DNA of 64,000 nt, taken from NCBI GenBank assembly GCA_963844865.1, contig CAWJPY010000001.1, positions 62,001 to 126,000 on the forward strand, read 5' to 3'. Positions 8,861 through 17,122 of the stretch are shown in pieces. Numbering within the stretch: the first letter of the stretch is position 1; the number at the start of each line of letters is the position of its first letter. Origin of the DNA: CAWJPY01 sp963844865 (GTDB taxonomy: Bacteria > Acidobacteriota > Thermoanaerobaculia > Thermoanaerobaculales > Sulfomarinibacteraceae). Under the pieces are notes generated by a model. The model was not told where the DNA came from, searched no databases, and worked only from the letters and a program-made list of their open reading frames with translations. A program made the translations under genes and the position numbers.

Positions 8861-10387
8861 TCAGCCGCCCTCGTACTCGGCCCGCATCTTGCGCTTGAGG
8901 GTCTTGCCGGCGACGTTGCGCGGGAACTCGTCGTAGAACACCACCCCGCGGATCCGCTGGTACTTCGCCGCGACCTTCTGGTTGGTCCAGGCGACGAGCT
9001 CCCCGGCCGCGACGTCCGCCCCGGACGCGCGCACCACCGCCGCCACCGGTGTCTCGCCCCAGTGCTCGTTCGCGACCCCGAAGACCGCCACCTCCTGGAC
9101 CGCCGGGTGCTGGATGATCAGCTCCTCGATGTCCTTGGGGTAGACGTTGATCCCGCCCGAGATGATCATGTCCTTGATCCGGTCCACCAGGTAGAGGTAG
9201 CCGTCCTCGTCCAGGTATCCGGCATCGCCCGAGTGCAGCCAGCCGTCCCGGATGGTCTGTGCGGTGAGGTCGGGCCGCTTGTAGTAGCCCGCCATCATGA
9301 TGGGAGCGCGCCCACAGATCTCACCGACCTCGCGAGGCTCACACTCGGAGCCGTCTTCGCGGAAGATCTTGATCTCCGAGAACGCCGGCGGGCAGCCCAC
9401 CGACCCCACCTTGCGCACCGCGTCGTGCTTGTCGAGGATCGTCGCAAAGCCCTCGGTGAGACCGTAGAGCTCGTAGAACCTCCCCGGCAGCTCGTCGTTG
9501 ATCCGCCTTTTGTACTCGAGCAGGAGCGGAGCGCCGACGCTGTGCAGCATCTGCAGGGACTGCAGCCTGGCCGGGTCATAGGACGGGCTCGAGAGCACGG
9601 CGATGATCTGCGACGGCACCATGATGGTGTGGGTGACCTTCTCCCGCTCGATGGTCGCGATGACCCGCTCGGCGTCGAAGGCCTCGTGCAGGATGTAGGT
9701 CCCGCCCACGAACATCCACGGCATCAGGTCGACCCAGGCGCCGTTGAAGACGATGGAACCGGAGTGCAGCACGATGCTCTCCGGGACGATCCTAAACGCC
9801 GACGCAAAGAGGGTGCAGAAGGCCGCCCGGCAGTCGTGGGTGTGGACGATCCCCTTGGGCATGCCCGTGGTGCCGCTGGAGTACATGATGTTGAACACGT
9901 CGTCGCCGACGATGCCGGCGTCGGGGGGATCGTCTTCCGATGCGCCCGCGATGAACGACTCGAATGACGTGAATCCATGCCGTCCGGCGTCCTCACCCAC
10001 CAGCACGACGCCGTTGTCTACCAGCTTCGGCAGCGCGCCGCGGAGCCCATCGAGCGCACCGGCAAAGGCGGCGTCCGCGATCACCATGGCCGAGTCGGAG
10101 TCGTCGATCAGGGTCGCGAGGCCCCCTGCCTGCAGGAGTGGGCTCGCAGGTACGACCACGATCCCCGTCTTGCCCGCCGCCCAGATGGCCGCCATCAGCT
10201 CGAGGCAGTTGGGCAGCACAGTGGTGAACTTGTCCCCCTTCTTCAGGCCGGAGGCCAGCAGGGCGTTGGCCAGTCGATTGACGTAGCGGTTGAGCTCACG
10301 GAAGCTCAGCCGGACGTCCCCCACCACCAGCGCGGTGTGGTCGCCCCGGTACCGTGCGTGCCGAGCAAGCAATGATCCGACGTTCAT
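8861..10387 (-). CDS. Acyl-CoA synthetase (AMP-forming, class I adenylate-forming enzyme)
   Basis: 508 residues. ATG 10387 is preceded by GGGTGGAG. The enzyme activates a carboxylic acid to acyl-AMP and then acyl-CoA. The P-loop YSSGTTGMPKGIVHTH, the core motif YGLTEG, the hinge GWLHSGD..DEDGYLYLVDR.KD, and the C-terminal catalytic lysine region NVAGKTLKRKMR are all present. It is the last gene of a minus-strand run that begins with the short-chain dehydrogenase at 16128, so it is likely controlled by operator C. A long- or medium-chain or substituted acyl substrate is plausible, but the sequence does not show which. Confidence 0.92.
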   Translation of the reverse strand: MNVGSLLARHARYRGDHTALVVGDVRLSFRELNRYVNRLANALLASGLKKGDKFTTVLPNCLELMAAIWAAGKTGIVVVPASPLLQAGGLATLIDDSDSAMVIADAAFAGALDGLRGALPKLVDNGVVLVGEDAGRHGFTSFESFIAGASEDDPPDAGIVGDDVFNIMYSSGTTGMPKGIVHTHDCRAAFCTLFASAFRIVPESIVLHSGSIVFNGAWVDLMPWMFVGGTYILHEAFDAERVIATIEREKVTHTIMVPSQIIAVLSSPSYDPARLQSLQMLHSVGAPLLLEYKRRINDELPGRFYELYGLTEGFATILDKHDAVRKVGSVGCPPAFSEIKIFREDGSECEPREVGEICGRAPIMMAGYYKRPDLTAQTIRDGWLHSGDAGYLDEDGYLYLVDRIKDMIISGGINVYPKDIEELIIQHPAVQEVAVFGVANEHWGETPVAAVVRASGADVAAGELVAWTNQKVAAKYQRIRGVVFYDEFPRNVAGKTLKRKMRAEYEGG

Positions 10388-10581
10388 GATGCACTCCACC
10401 CCCATCCAACTCGTTGCAGGAAAAGTCCACCCCACCAGCCGCGCCCTCCTAGATCGCGTCGTGCCCATTCCCCGAGTACGGGCCGTTGCCCCCGACCGGG
10501 TCGACCGATGGACCGCTCGGAGGTCCGAGGTCGAGGCGCCGGGGGCCGCGGGCTGAGCCTGGGGTCCATCACGACGCCCCG

Positions 10582-11946
10582 TCAGTACAGCGCCATGCCG
10601 AGCGCCACGATGACGATCGTGGCCACCACCGGGATGGCGACGCAGATCATGAAGATGTCCTTGTAGGCCTCGCGGTGGGTCATGCCCGTGATGGTCAGGA
10701 AGGTGATCACCACCCCGCAGTGGGGCATGGTGTCGAAGCCGCCGGCGGCCACCGTCACGACGCGGTGCAGCACCGCCGCCGGCACGCCCGCGTCCAGGTA
10801 GTGCTGGGCGAGGGTCGGCATCCAGATGCCGAGGCCCCCTGACGCCGACCCCACGATCCCGGCCACGATGTTGACGGAGACCGCGGCCGACACCAGGGGC
10901 GGGAGGCCGCTGCCGACCATCAGGCCGGTGAACCAGTCGAAGGCAGACGTCGCCTGGACCACCCCGCCGAAACCGATCACCGCCGCGGTGTTGAGCAGCG
11001 GCAGGGCCGAGCTTTCGGCGCCCCGGCCGAGGGTGCTCCGCAGCTCCGACAGGTAGCCGCCCATGGAGAGCACCGCCACGAGCGCGCCGAGGGCCATGGC
11101 CCCCACCGGCCACAGGGTCTGCTCGTCCCTGGCGAAGCGGAGCACGGTGGTCAGCGCACCTCCGCCCGAGTCGAGGTCGAGCCAGCTCGCGAGCCACAGG
11201 GGGACGAGGATCGTGGCGACGACGACGAGCAGGGGCAACGAGGCCACGGTCCAGTGTGGCGTCGGCCGGAGGGCCTCCCCGTCTTCGGGGAGGACATCGG
11301 TGACGGCGGGTCGAAAGCCTTCTTCGACGCGCTCGGCACGGCGCCGATGCCACTCCAGGTAGCCGAGCCCCAGGGCCAGCATGACGCCGCTGGCAACCAG
11401 ACCCAGCGCCGGGGCCGCCGCCAGCGTGGTGCCGAGGTTCTGGGCCGCAATCACATTCTGGATCGACGGCGCGCCCGGCATGGCGGTCATGGTGAAGGTG
11501 CCCGATCCCAGGCCGATGGCCGCCAACAGCAGCCGCTTCGGGATGTTCGCGCGCTGCACCAGCACGAGACCCAGCGGGTAGATGGCGAAGACCACGATGA
11601 AGACGTTGACGCCGCCGTAGGTGAGCAAGGCCGTGGCGAAGACCGTGATCAGCAGGGCGCGGCGCGGTCCCAGCCGGTCGGCGAGCGCGTGGGCGATGGA
11701 CGCGGCGGCCCCCGACTCCCCCATGACGCGGCCGAAGAGCGCCCCCGCCAGGAAGAGCAGGAAGTACTTCTCGGCGAAGCCGAACATGGCTCCGGTGTAC
11801 TCCTGGCCGAACGCCGTCGCCATGCCGAGGCCGTTGGTGAGGGCGACCACCAGCGCAGCCACGATGGACGCCATGAAGATGTTGATCCCCCGCAGCGCGA
11901 GGACGATCAGGAGCGCGAGCCCGAGGATGACGCCGACACTACCCAC
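10582..11946 (-). CDS. GntP-family organic-acid permease
   Basis: 454 residues and about twelve to thirteen hydrophobic segments. The pattern MGSVGVILGLALLIVLALRG... with GSGTFTMTAMPGAPSIQN and ASGGLGIWMP resembles the gluconate:H+ symporter (GntP) superfamily, whose members also carry hydroxybutyrate and related acids. It lies 194 nt upstream of the acyl-CoA synthetase and 24 nt downstream of the carboxylesterase in the same transcription direction. An acid released by the esterase, imported here and activated by the synthetase is an attractive order of events, but it is inference. Confidence 0.8.
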   Translation of the reverse strand: MGSVGVILGLALLIVLALRGINIFMASIVAALVVALTNGLGMATAFGQEYTGAMFGFAEKYFLLFLAGALFGRVMGESGAAASIAHALADRLGPRRALLITVFATALLTYGGVNVFIVVFAIYPLGLVLVQRANIPKRLLLAAIGLGSGTFTMTAMPGAPSIQNVIAAQNLGTTLAAAPALGLVASGVMLALGLGYLEWHRRRAERVEEGFRPAVTDVLPEDGEALRPTPHWTVASLPLLVVVATILVPLWLASWLDLDSGGGALTTVLRFARDEQTLWPVGAMALGALVAVLSMGGYLSELRSTLGRGAESSALPLLNTAAVIGFGGVVQATSAFDWFTGLMVGSGLPPLVSAAVSVNIVAGIVGSASGGLGIWMPTLAQHYLDAGVPAAVLHRVVTVAAGGFDTMPHCGVVITFLTITGMTHREAYKDIFMICVAIPVVATIVIVALGMALY

Positions 11947-11970
11947 GCGTGTCCCTCCTTCGCTACGGCG

Positions 11971-13647
11971 TCAGCGGCCTGCCGCCGCCAGACGCGCGGC
12001 CTGGAGCTTCTCGTAGAGGTCGCAGGAGTCCTTGCGAACGCCCGCTCCGGCGCGGACCGGATCGCCGAGGTTGAGGAACCCCTCCTCCCCGCTGTGATAG
12101 GTCGGCCAGGTGGGCAGCCCGCCTCCGTTCGGATCGCCGGTGGCGGCGAAGCGCGCCCAGGCGGCGCTCATGGTCTCAGCGAGCTCCTGGTCGTAGGGCT
12201 GGCGCGGCACCCAGGTCTCGACGGCCAGGTTGTCGAAGACGTAGGCGATCTCGGCGCCGTGATAGGCGCCGAGCTTCTCGCCACCCGGGGCCGGCACGAC
12301 CCGGCTGAAGACGTAGAAGTAGACCGGGCTGTCCGAGCGCGCCATCCGGTCCGCGATGAACCTGGAGGGGCAGGCGAAGTACCAGTCGGTCTGCCAGCGA
12401 TCCGCCGCCTTCGCCGCCTCTTCATCGGTCGTCGCCGGATACAGGGCCAGCGCCTCGTTCGCCAGCGGACCGTACATCGTATGAAGCACCTTCCGGAAGC
12501 CGTCGAGGGTGACGTTGGGCCAGTAGTGTCGCAGGGTGGTCCACTCGTCGGCGTTGAAACCGATGACCAGCGGGACTCGATTCTGCTTGCCGGTGTCGTA
12601 GATTCTGGCCGCCGCTTCGGGCAGCACCCAGCCGTCGATGTTGGGGGCGCTGTTGCCGGGCTTCTTGATGGAGAACCACGTGCGGAGGAGCTCCTCGGGG
12701 GGAACGGCGCGCATGGCCGCAAGTACGTCGTCCGCGTCCGCCACCCCGAGGGCGGTGGCGAACGTCTCGCCCACCGCTTCCGCCTCGGCGCGCGTGCGGT
12801 AGTCGCTCACCGCGTAGCCCCCGCTCTCGATGACGGCGCGGTGATAGAGACCGGCGGCGAGAGGCGAGGCCAGGAGATAGGCGATGTCGGTGGCGCCGGC
12901 CGACTCGCCGAAGATCGTCACTCGCTCCGGGTCTCCTCCGAAGGCGGCGATGTTGCGCTGAACCCAGCGCAGCGCGGCGATCTGGTCGAGCAGCGCGTAG
13001 TTGCCCGACGAGCCGTGCTCGGACTCCGCGGTGAGGGCCGGATGGGCGAGGAAGCCGAACACGTTGAGGCGGTAGTTGATGGACACGACCACCACCCCCT
13101 TGCGGGCGAGGTTGGCACCGTTGTAGTCCGGCTCCGCAGCACTGCCGGCGACGTTGGCGCCACCGTGGATCCACACCATCACGGGGAGGGGGTCCTCACC
13201 CCCCAGGTTCGGCGTCCAGACGTTGAGGTAGAGGCAGTCCTCGCTCGAGGGATGGGGCTCCGGCACGAGGTCGGGGTCCTGCCCGAAGTTGGAGGCGATG
13301 TTGCGTGCGAACTCGTTGACCGTGGCGGCCTGGGAGCATGGCGGCGCGAAGTCCGTTGCCTGCTGCACGCCCTGCCGTGGAGCTATCGGCGCCGGCGGCC
13401 GCCAGCGCAGGTCGCCGACGGGCGGCGCCGCGTAGGGAATCCCCTTGAACGCGGCCTCGGCCGAGCCCTCGCCCACGAAGGTGCCGAGCAGGCGCTCACC
13501 CCCGGCCGTGACCATCGGTCGCTCGACGGTGGCGGACGGCGCGCAGGCCAGCGCCCCGAGCGCGAGCACGGCCACAGTGACGATCAGTCGGCCCGGAATC
13601 CAACCCAGGACCGTCCGCGGGTCATCGAAACGAGTGGGGTCTGACAT
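11971..13647 (-). CDS. Type-B carboxylesterase, predicted lipoprotein
   Basis: 558 residues; ATG 13647 has AGGAGGA just upstream. The N-terminus has a hydrophobic stretch ending in a lipobox (LALGALAC), so export and lipid anchoring are likely. The carboxylesterase type B signature is complete: EDCLYLNVWTP, oxyanion HGGA, nucleophile FGESAGA, acid near GFNADEW and histidine in AYHGAEIAYVF. These enzymes cleave carboxylic esters. The gene lies between the MFS transporter and the GntP permease in a codirectional cluster, which suggests extracytoplasmic ester cleavage before uptake of the acid. Confidence 0.9.
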   Translation of the reverse strand: MSDPTRFDDPRTVLGWIPGRLIVTVAVLALGALACAPSATVERPMVTAGGERLLGTFVGEGSAEAAFKGIPYAAPPVGDLRWRPPAPIAPRQGVQQATDFAPPCSQAATVNEFARNIASNFGQDPDLVPEPHPSSEDCLYLNVWTPNLGGEDPLPVMVWIHGGANVAGSAAEPDYNGANLARKGVVVVSINYRLNVFGFLAHPALTAESEHGSSGNYALLDQIAALRWVQRNIAAFGGDPERVTIFGESAGATDIAYLLASPLAAGLYHRAVIESGGYAVSDYRTRAEAEAVGETFATALGVADADDVLAAMRAVPPEELLRTWFSIKKPGNSAPNIDGWVLPEAAARIYDTGKQNRVPLVIGFNADEWTTLRHYWPNVTLDGFRKVLHTMYGPLANEALALYPATTDEEAAKAADRWQTDWYFACPSRFIADRMARSDSPVYFYVFSRVVPAPGGEKLGAYHGAEIAYVFDNLAVETWVPRQPYDQELAETMSAAWARFAATGDPNGGGLPTWPTYHSGEEGFLNLGDPVRAGAGVRKDSCDLYEKLQAARLAAAGR

Positions 13648-13739
13648 CCTGATCCTCCTCCTGCCATGAACACAGCGTGGGGCTTGTCGGCACGGCTTCC
13701 CGAGACGTCCGGCCGTCACGGAGACCGCACTCCGCCGCA

Positions 13740-15029
13740 TCACCGGCTTCCCGCCGGCAGCGCGTCGACGAGTGCGACGTCGGTGGCGTAGCGGCGCGCG
13801 GCGAAGACGAAGAACGGCACCGACAGGAAACCCACCAGGGTGCAGATCACGAGCCCCCTGGTGAGGGTGGTGGCGTCGCCGATGGCGCCGGCCACCCAGG
13901 GCGCGAGGCCCGTGGCGAAGATGTTGGCCAGCAGCAGAAACACCCCCACCATTGTGGAGCGCACCCGCGCCGGCACGAGATCCTGGACGGTCGCGAAAAT
14001 GGGACCGAAGTAGCCCGTGGCGGCGAAGCTCCCGATGAACCACACCACGTAGAAGAGGACCGAGTCCTTGGGCAGCACGTACCAGGCCAATGCCGGCGGG
14101 CCGATCACGAGCTGGGCGATGGCCAGGAACCACAGCCTCCCGCCTCGCCAGCGGCGGTGGCAGAGGTCGCTCAGCCAGCCGCCGGCGATGTTGCCCAGGA
14201 ATCCGGCCACCAGGAAGATGACGCCGCTGTACAGCCCGGCCTGGGTCATGGTGAAGCCGCGCTCCGCCTGCAGCCAGGTCACACCCAGGGCCAACGCGCT
14301 GATGGGCCAGAGCACGATCACGCTGCCGATCACCGAGGCGACCAGGGCCGGGGAGCGTCGTGCCACGGCCACGATCTCGCCGAGCACCTCGGCCATCGAC
14401 CTGCCCGCGGCGGGAGCTTGGTTCACCGCCGGGGCTTCGGCCGCCTCGCCACCGCCGCGCGGTGGGTCCTTCAGGAGCAGCATGAACGGGACCATCAGCA
14501 GCCCCGCGCCTCCCACCACGTAGAAGCAGGCGCGCCAGCCGAGAACGGGCTGGAGGAGCGCCACCACGATCAGAGAGAGCCCGGCCCCCAGCGGGATGCC
14601 GCCGTAGTAGACCCCCGAGGCGAAGGCCCTCTTCTCGGGGCGGTAGACGTCGGCCAGCATGCCGAGCGCCGTCGGTGTGAGGACCGCGGCCCCGGTGCCC
14701 ACGAGGAGCCGCAGCAGGGCGATCTGGAGGAAGCTCTGGGACAGGCCCGACACCACGGTGGCCGCTGACCACAGGGTCAGCCCGAGGGCGATCAGGCGGG
14801 GCCGGTTCCAGCGGTCGGCCACGGTGCCGAACAGCATGCCCGCCACGGAGTACACCACGATGAAGGCGAAACCGATGAGCAGGCCGAGCTGGGCGTGGGA
14901 GATGCCGAGCCCCGTCTCGATCTGGTAGCCGAGGGAGATGGGCATCTGGCGGTGGGCGAAGTTGAAGACGTTCAGGAGCAGCAGGAAGCCCAGGTAGAAG
15001 GAAGCCTTCGGGGCCAGCTTCGTCGTCAT
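13740..15029 (-). CDS. MFS transporter
   Basis: 429 residues with about twelve membrane segments. ATG 15029 follows GGAGGG. The N-terminal half has the major-facilitator loop GMLFGTVADRWNRPRL (motif A), and the second half repeats the pattern weakly (GNIAGGWLSDLCHRRW). The overall look is of the Spinster/hexuronate-type group. Second gene of the likely operon led by the dehydrogenase at 16128, with 193 nt between them. Substrate unknown; either uptake of the growth substrate or export is possible. Confidence 0.85.
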   Translation of the reverse strand: MTTKLAPKASFYLGFLLLLNVFNFAHRQMPISLGYQIETGLGISHAQLGLLIGFAFIVVYSVAGMLFGTVADRWNRPRLIALGLTLWSAATVVSGLSQSFLQIALLRLLVGTGAAVLTPTALGMLADVYRPEKRAFASGVYYGGIPLGAGLSLIVVALLQPVLGWRACFYVVGGAGLLMVPFMLLLKDPPRGGGEAAEAPAVNQAPAAGRSMAEVLGEIVAVARRSPALVASVIGSVIVLWPISALALGVTWLQAERGFTMTQAGLYSGVIFLVAGFLGNIAGGWLSDLCHRRWRGGRLWFLAIAQLVIGPPALAWYVLPKDSVLFYVVWFIGSFAATGYFGPIFATVQDLVPARVRSTMVGVFLLLANIFATGLAPWVAGAIGDATTLTRGLVICTLVGFLSVPFFVFAARRYATDVALVDALPAGSR

Positions 15030-15222
15030 GTCGCCCTCCGTGGCATCCGCCCACCCCGCCCGTGCGCCGGGCGACCCGACCGGCGACGCGGTCCGGACGT
15101 TGGGCCGTCACCGACCTTGTGGGCACCCGCGTCGAAGAGGCCGCCGCCCCGGCGCTGATCCTCCGATCGCGACCGCAGCCCGCCCCGGGCGAGACCGTGC
15201 CGTGCCCGGTGATGCTGCAGTG

Positions 15223-16128
15223 TCAACCCGAACGCTCCGAGATGGTCTTCAGGATCGTCGTCACGAACTCGACGCCATCCCCGAAGGTCCGCCCACCGCC
15301 CAGGTCGGCGATCTCGCCATAGCGGTCGGCCACGTCCTCAGCGGTCGCCTCCGGGCCGAGGACCGCGCCGTTGCCCTCGACGACGGCAACCCGGGCGAAG
15401 TAGCCCCCGCCGGCCTGGATGATGTGGCCCGTGGGGCCGTCCTCACTGCACAGGTAGATGACGGCCGGGACCACCCGCTCGGGAGGCAGTGCGCTGTCCG
15501 CTCCAGGGGGCCACAGGCCGGCGGTCATCCGGGTCGCCGCGGTGGGCGCGACGCAGTTGACCTTGATGCCGTACCTCGCCCCTTCGAGCTTGAGGGTGTT
15601 CATGAACCCCACCAGGCCGAGCTTCGCGGCGCCGTAGTTGGTCTGTCCGAAGTTGCCGTAGAGACCGGTCGAGGAGCTGGTGAGGACGATCCGCCCGAAA
15701 CCCTGCTCCTTCATGAACGGGAAGGCCGCCTTGGTGACGTTGACGCTGCCCATGAGGTGGACGTCCACCACCGCCGCGAAGTCGTCCAGCTCCATCTTGG
15801 CGAAGGTCTTGTCCCGGAGGATGCCGGCGTTGTTGACGAGGATGTCCACCGACCCGAACCGGCTCGCGGCCTCCTCCACCATGCGCCGAGCGCCCTCCCG
15901 GTCCGCCACGCTGTCGTGGTTGGCCACGGCCTCTCCGCCGGCGGCCGTGATCTCGTCCACCACCGCCTGCGCCCTGGTCGCCGAGCCCGAGGTGCCGTCC
16001 AACGCCCCCCCCAGGTCGTTCACCATCACCCGGGCGCCGCGCCGCGCGAGCTCCAGGGCGTAGCATCGTCCGAGACCGCCTCCGGCGCCGGTCACGATCG
16101 CCACTCGTTGATCGAATCGAATGCTCAC
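15223..16128 (-). CDS. Short-chain dehydrogenase, MFE-2 (3R)-hydroxyacyl-CoA dehydrogenase-like
   Basis: 301 residues. The start is GTG 16128, preceded by AAAGGAAC. SDR signatures: TGAGGGLG (cofactor), NNAGI, the catalytic S..Y...K in SSSTGLYGNFGQTNYGAAK. The opening (VAIVTGAGGGLGR.YALELA) and the NDLGG element after the second strand are characteristic of the dehydrogenase domain of peroxisomal multifunctional enzyme 2, which oxidises 3-hydroxyacyl-CoA. With the thiolase and acyl-CoA synthetase in the same regulon, a beta-oxidation role fits. It is the first gene downstream of operator C on the minus strand. Confidence 0.85.
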   Translation of the reverse strand: MSIRFDQRVAIVTGAGGGLGRCYALELARRGARVMVNDLGGALDGTSGSATRAQAVVDEITAAGGEAVANHDSVADREGARRMVEEAASRFGSVDILVNNAGILRDKTFAKMELDDFAAVVDVHLMGSVNVTKAAFPFMKEQGFGRIVLTSSSTGLYGNFGQTNYGAAKLGLVGFMNTLKLEGARYGIKVNCVAPTAATRMTAGLWPPGADSALPPERVVPAVIYLCSEDGPTGHIIQAGGGYFARVAVVEGNGAVLGPEATAEDVADRYGEIADLGGGRTFGDGVEFVTTILKTISERSG

Positions 16129-16376
16129 CCACCGTTCCTTTCATTGCGAGTCGTCGGCTCCCGTCTCAGCCCCGGTGTCGACGGTCCCTTCGGGAAGCTC
16201 TTTCGGCGTCGCCCGCCCGCGGCCGACGGCACCAACCGGGGCTGCCGACCTTTGGCATCGGAGTATTCGCCCCCCAAAGCATGTTCTCCTAACGTGAGCC
16301 CCGACAGTACTGTGGCGCGCTCGCGAAGCAAATGGCACCCATGCATCTCCGGATCAATCGCTCCCGTGAAGCTTAT

Positions 16377-16409
16377 AACTTTACCGGCCTCCCGGTACAC
16401 TTATATGAT
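16377..16409 (+). promoter_or_regulatory. TetR operator C between the dehydrogenase operon and the second tetR gene
   Basis: Palindrome at 16377-16402, AACT-TT-ACCGG-CCTC-CCGGT-AC-ACTT, one mismatch in the outer arm. On the plus strand it covers TTTACC (16380-16385), an 18-bp spacer and TATGAT (16404-16409), placing the start of the second tetR transcript near 16416. Reading the other way, the same geometry gives a weaker promoter for the dehydrogenase-led operon. Confidence 0.75.
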
Positions 16410-16465
16410 TACATATAATGGCAGGCACAGCTAGTCAAGGGGCATCGGCCGAGGAGGGAGAGCGC

Positions 16466-17122
16466 GTGACCATGGACGCTCCGCGGCAGCCGGAAAACGA
16501 AGCAGCGGCGAACGCCACCCGACCCCGTCGACGGCCCAGCCGGCGCACGGAGATCCTCCGGCGGACTGCGCACCTGTTCCTCGAACGGGGGTTCGAGATC
16601 ACCTCGCTGGTGGACATCGCAGACGCTGTCGGCATCAGCAAGGCCGGGCTCTACTACCACTTCAGCAGCAAGCAGGAGCTGCTCGCCGCCATCGTCAACT
16701 ACGCTCACGATATCCTCGAGGAGGAGATCCAGAGAGAGCTGGACGACAGCCGCAGTGATGAGGAGGGGCTGCGCCGTCTCATCCGCACCCACGCCCTGAT
16801 CATCACCCGTGAGGACGATGCCGCCTTCGCCAACCTCGCCGTGGACGAGATGCGGTCGCTGCTGCCGGCCGACCGGGCGCAGATCGCCCGCCGCAAGCGT
16901 GCCTACCTCGCCCTCATCCACGACCGGCTGGATCGCCTCGCTGCCGCCGGCAAGCTACGGAACGTCGACACCACCGCCGCCACCCACACTCTGGTGGGCA
17001 TGGTGCTGTGGCTGGCAAAGTGGTACCGACGGGACGGTCGGATGCCGGCCGGGAAGATGGCGGACGAGATCACCACGCTCGCCCTGCACGCAGTGCTGCC
17101 CGACACCGCGGTCGAACCCTAG
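16466..17122 (+). CDS. TetR/AcrR-family transcriptional repressor, paralogue of the one at 4701
   Basis: About 218 residues from GTG 16466, which has GGAGGGAG upstream. ATG 16418 is also in frame, but it lies at the predicted transcription start, so it would need a leaderless transcript; ATG 16475 is a further option. The DNA-binding part (ILRRTAHLFLERGFEITSLVDIA, GISKAGLYYHF) and the ligand domain (THA..ITREDDAA, MRSLLP.DRAQIA.RKRAYLA) match the 4701 protein closely. It shares that gene's operator palindrome. Its stop overlaps the stop of the convergent serine-hydrolase gene within the single palindrome CTAG (17119-17122). Confidence 0.88.
   Translation: MTMDAPRQPENEAAANATRPRRRPSRRTEILRRTAHLFLERGFEITSLVDIADAVGISKAGLYYHFSSKQELLAAIVNYAHDILEEEIQRELDDSRSDEEGLRRLIRTHALIITREDDAAFANLAVDEMRSLLPADRAQIARRKRAYLALIHDRLDRLAAAGKLRNVDTTAATHTLVGMVLWLAKWYRRDGRMPAGKMADEITTLALHAVLPDTAVEP

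Noticed and set aside
11254..13644. A 796-codon open frame on the plus strand opposite the permease and esterase genes
   Set aside because: Same cause: a shadow of two clear minus-strand genes, composition-biased and featureless.
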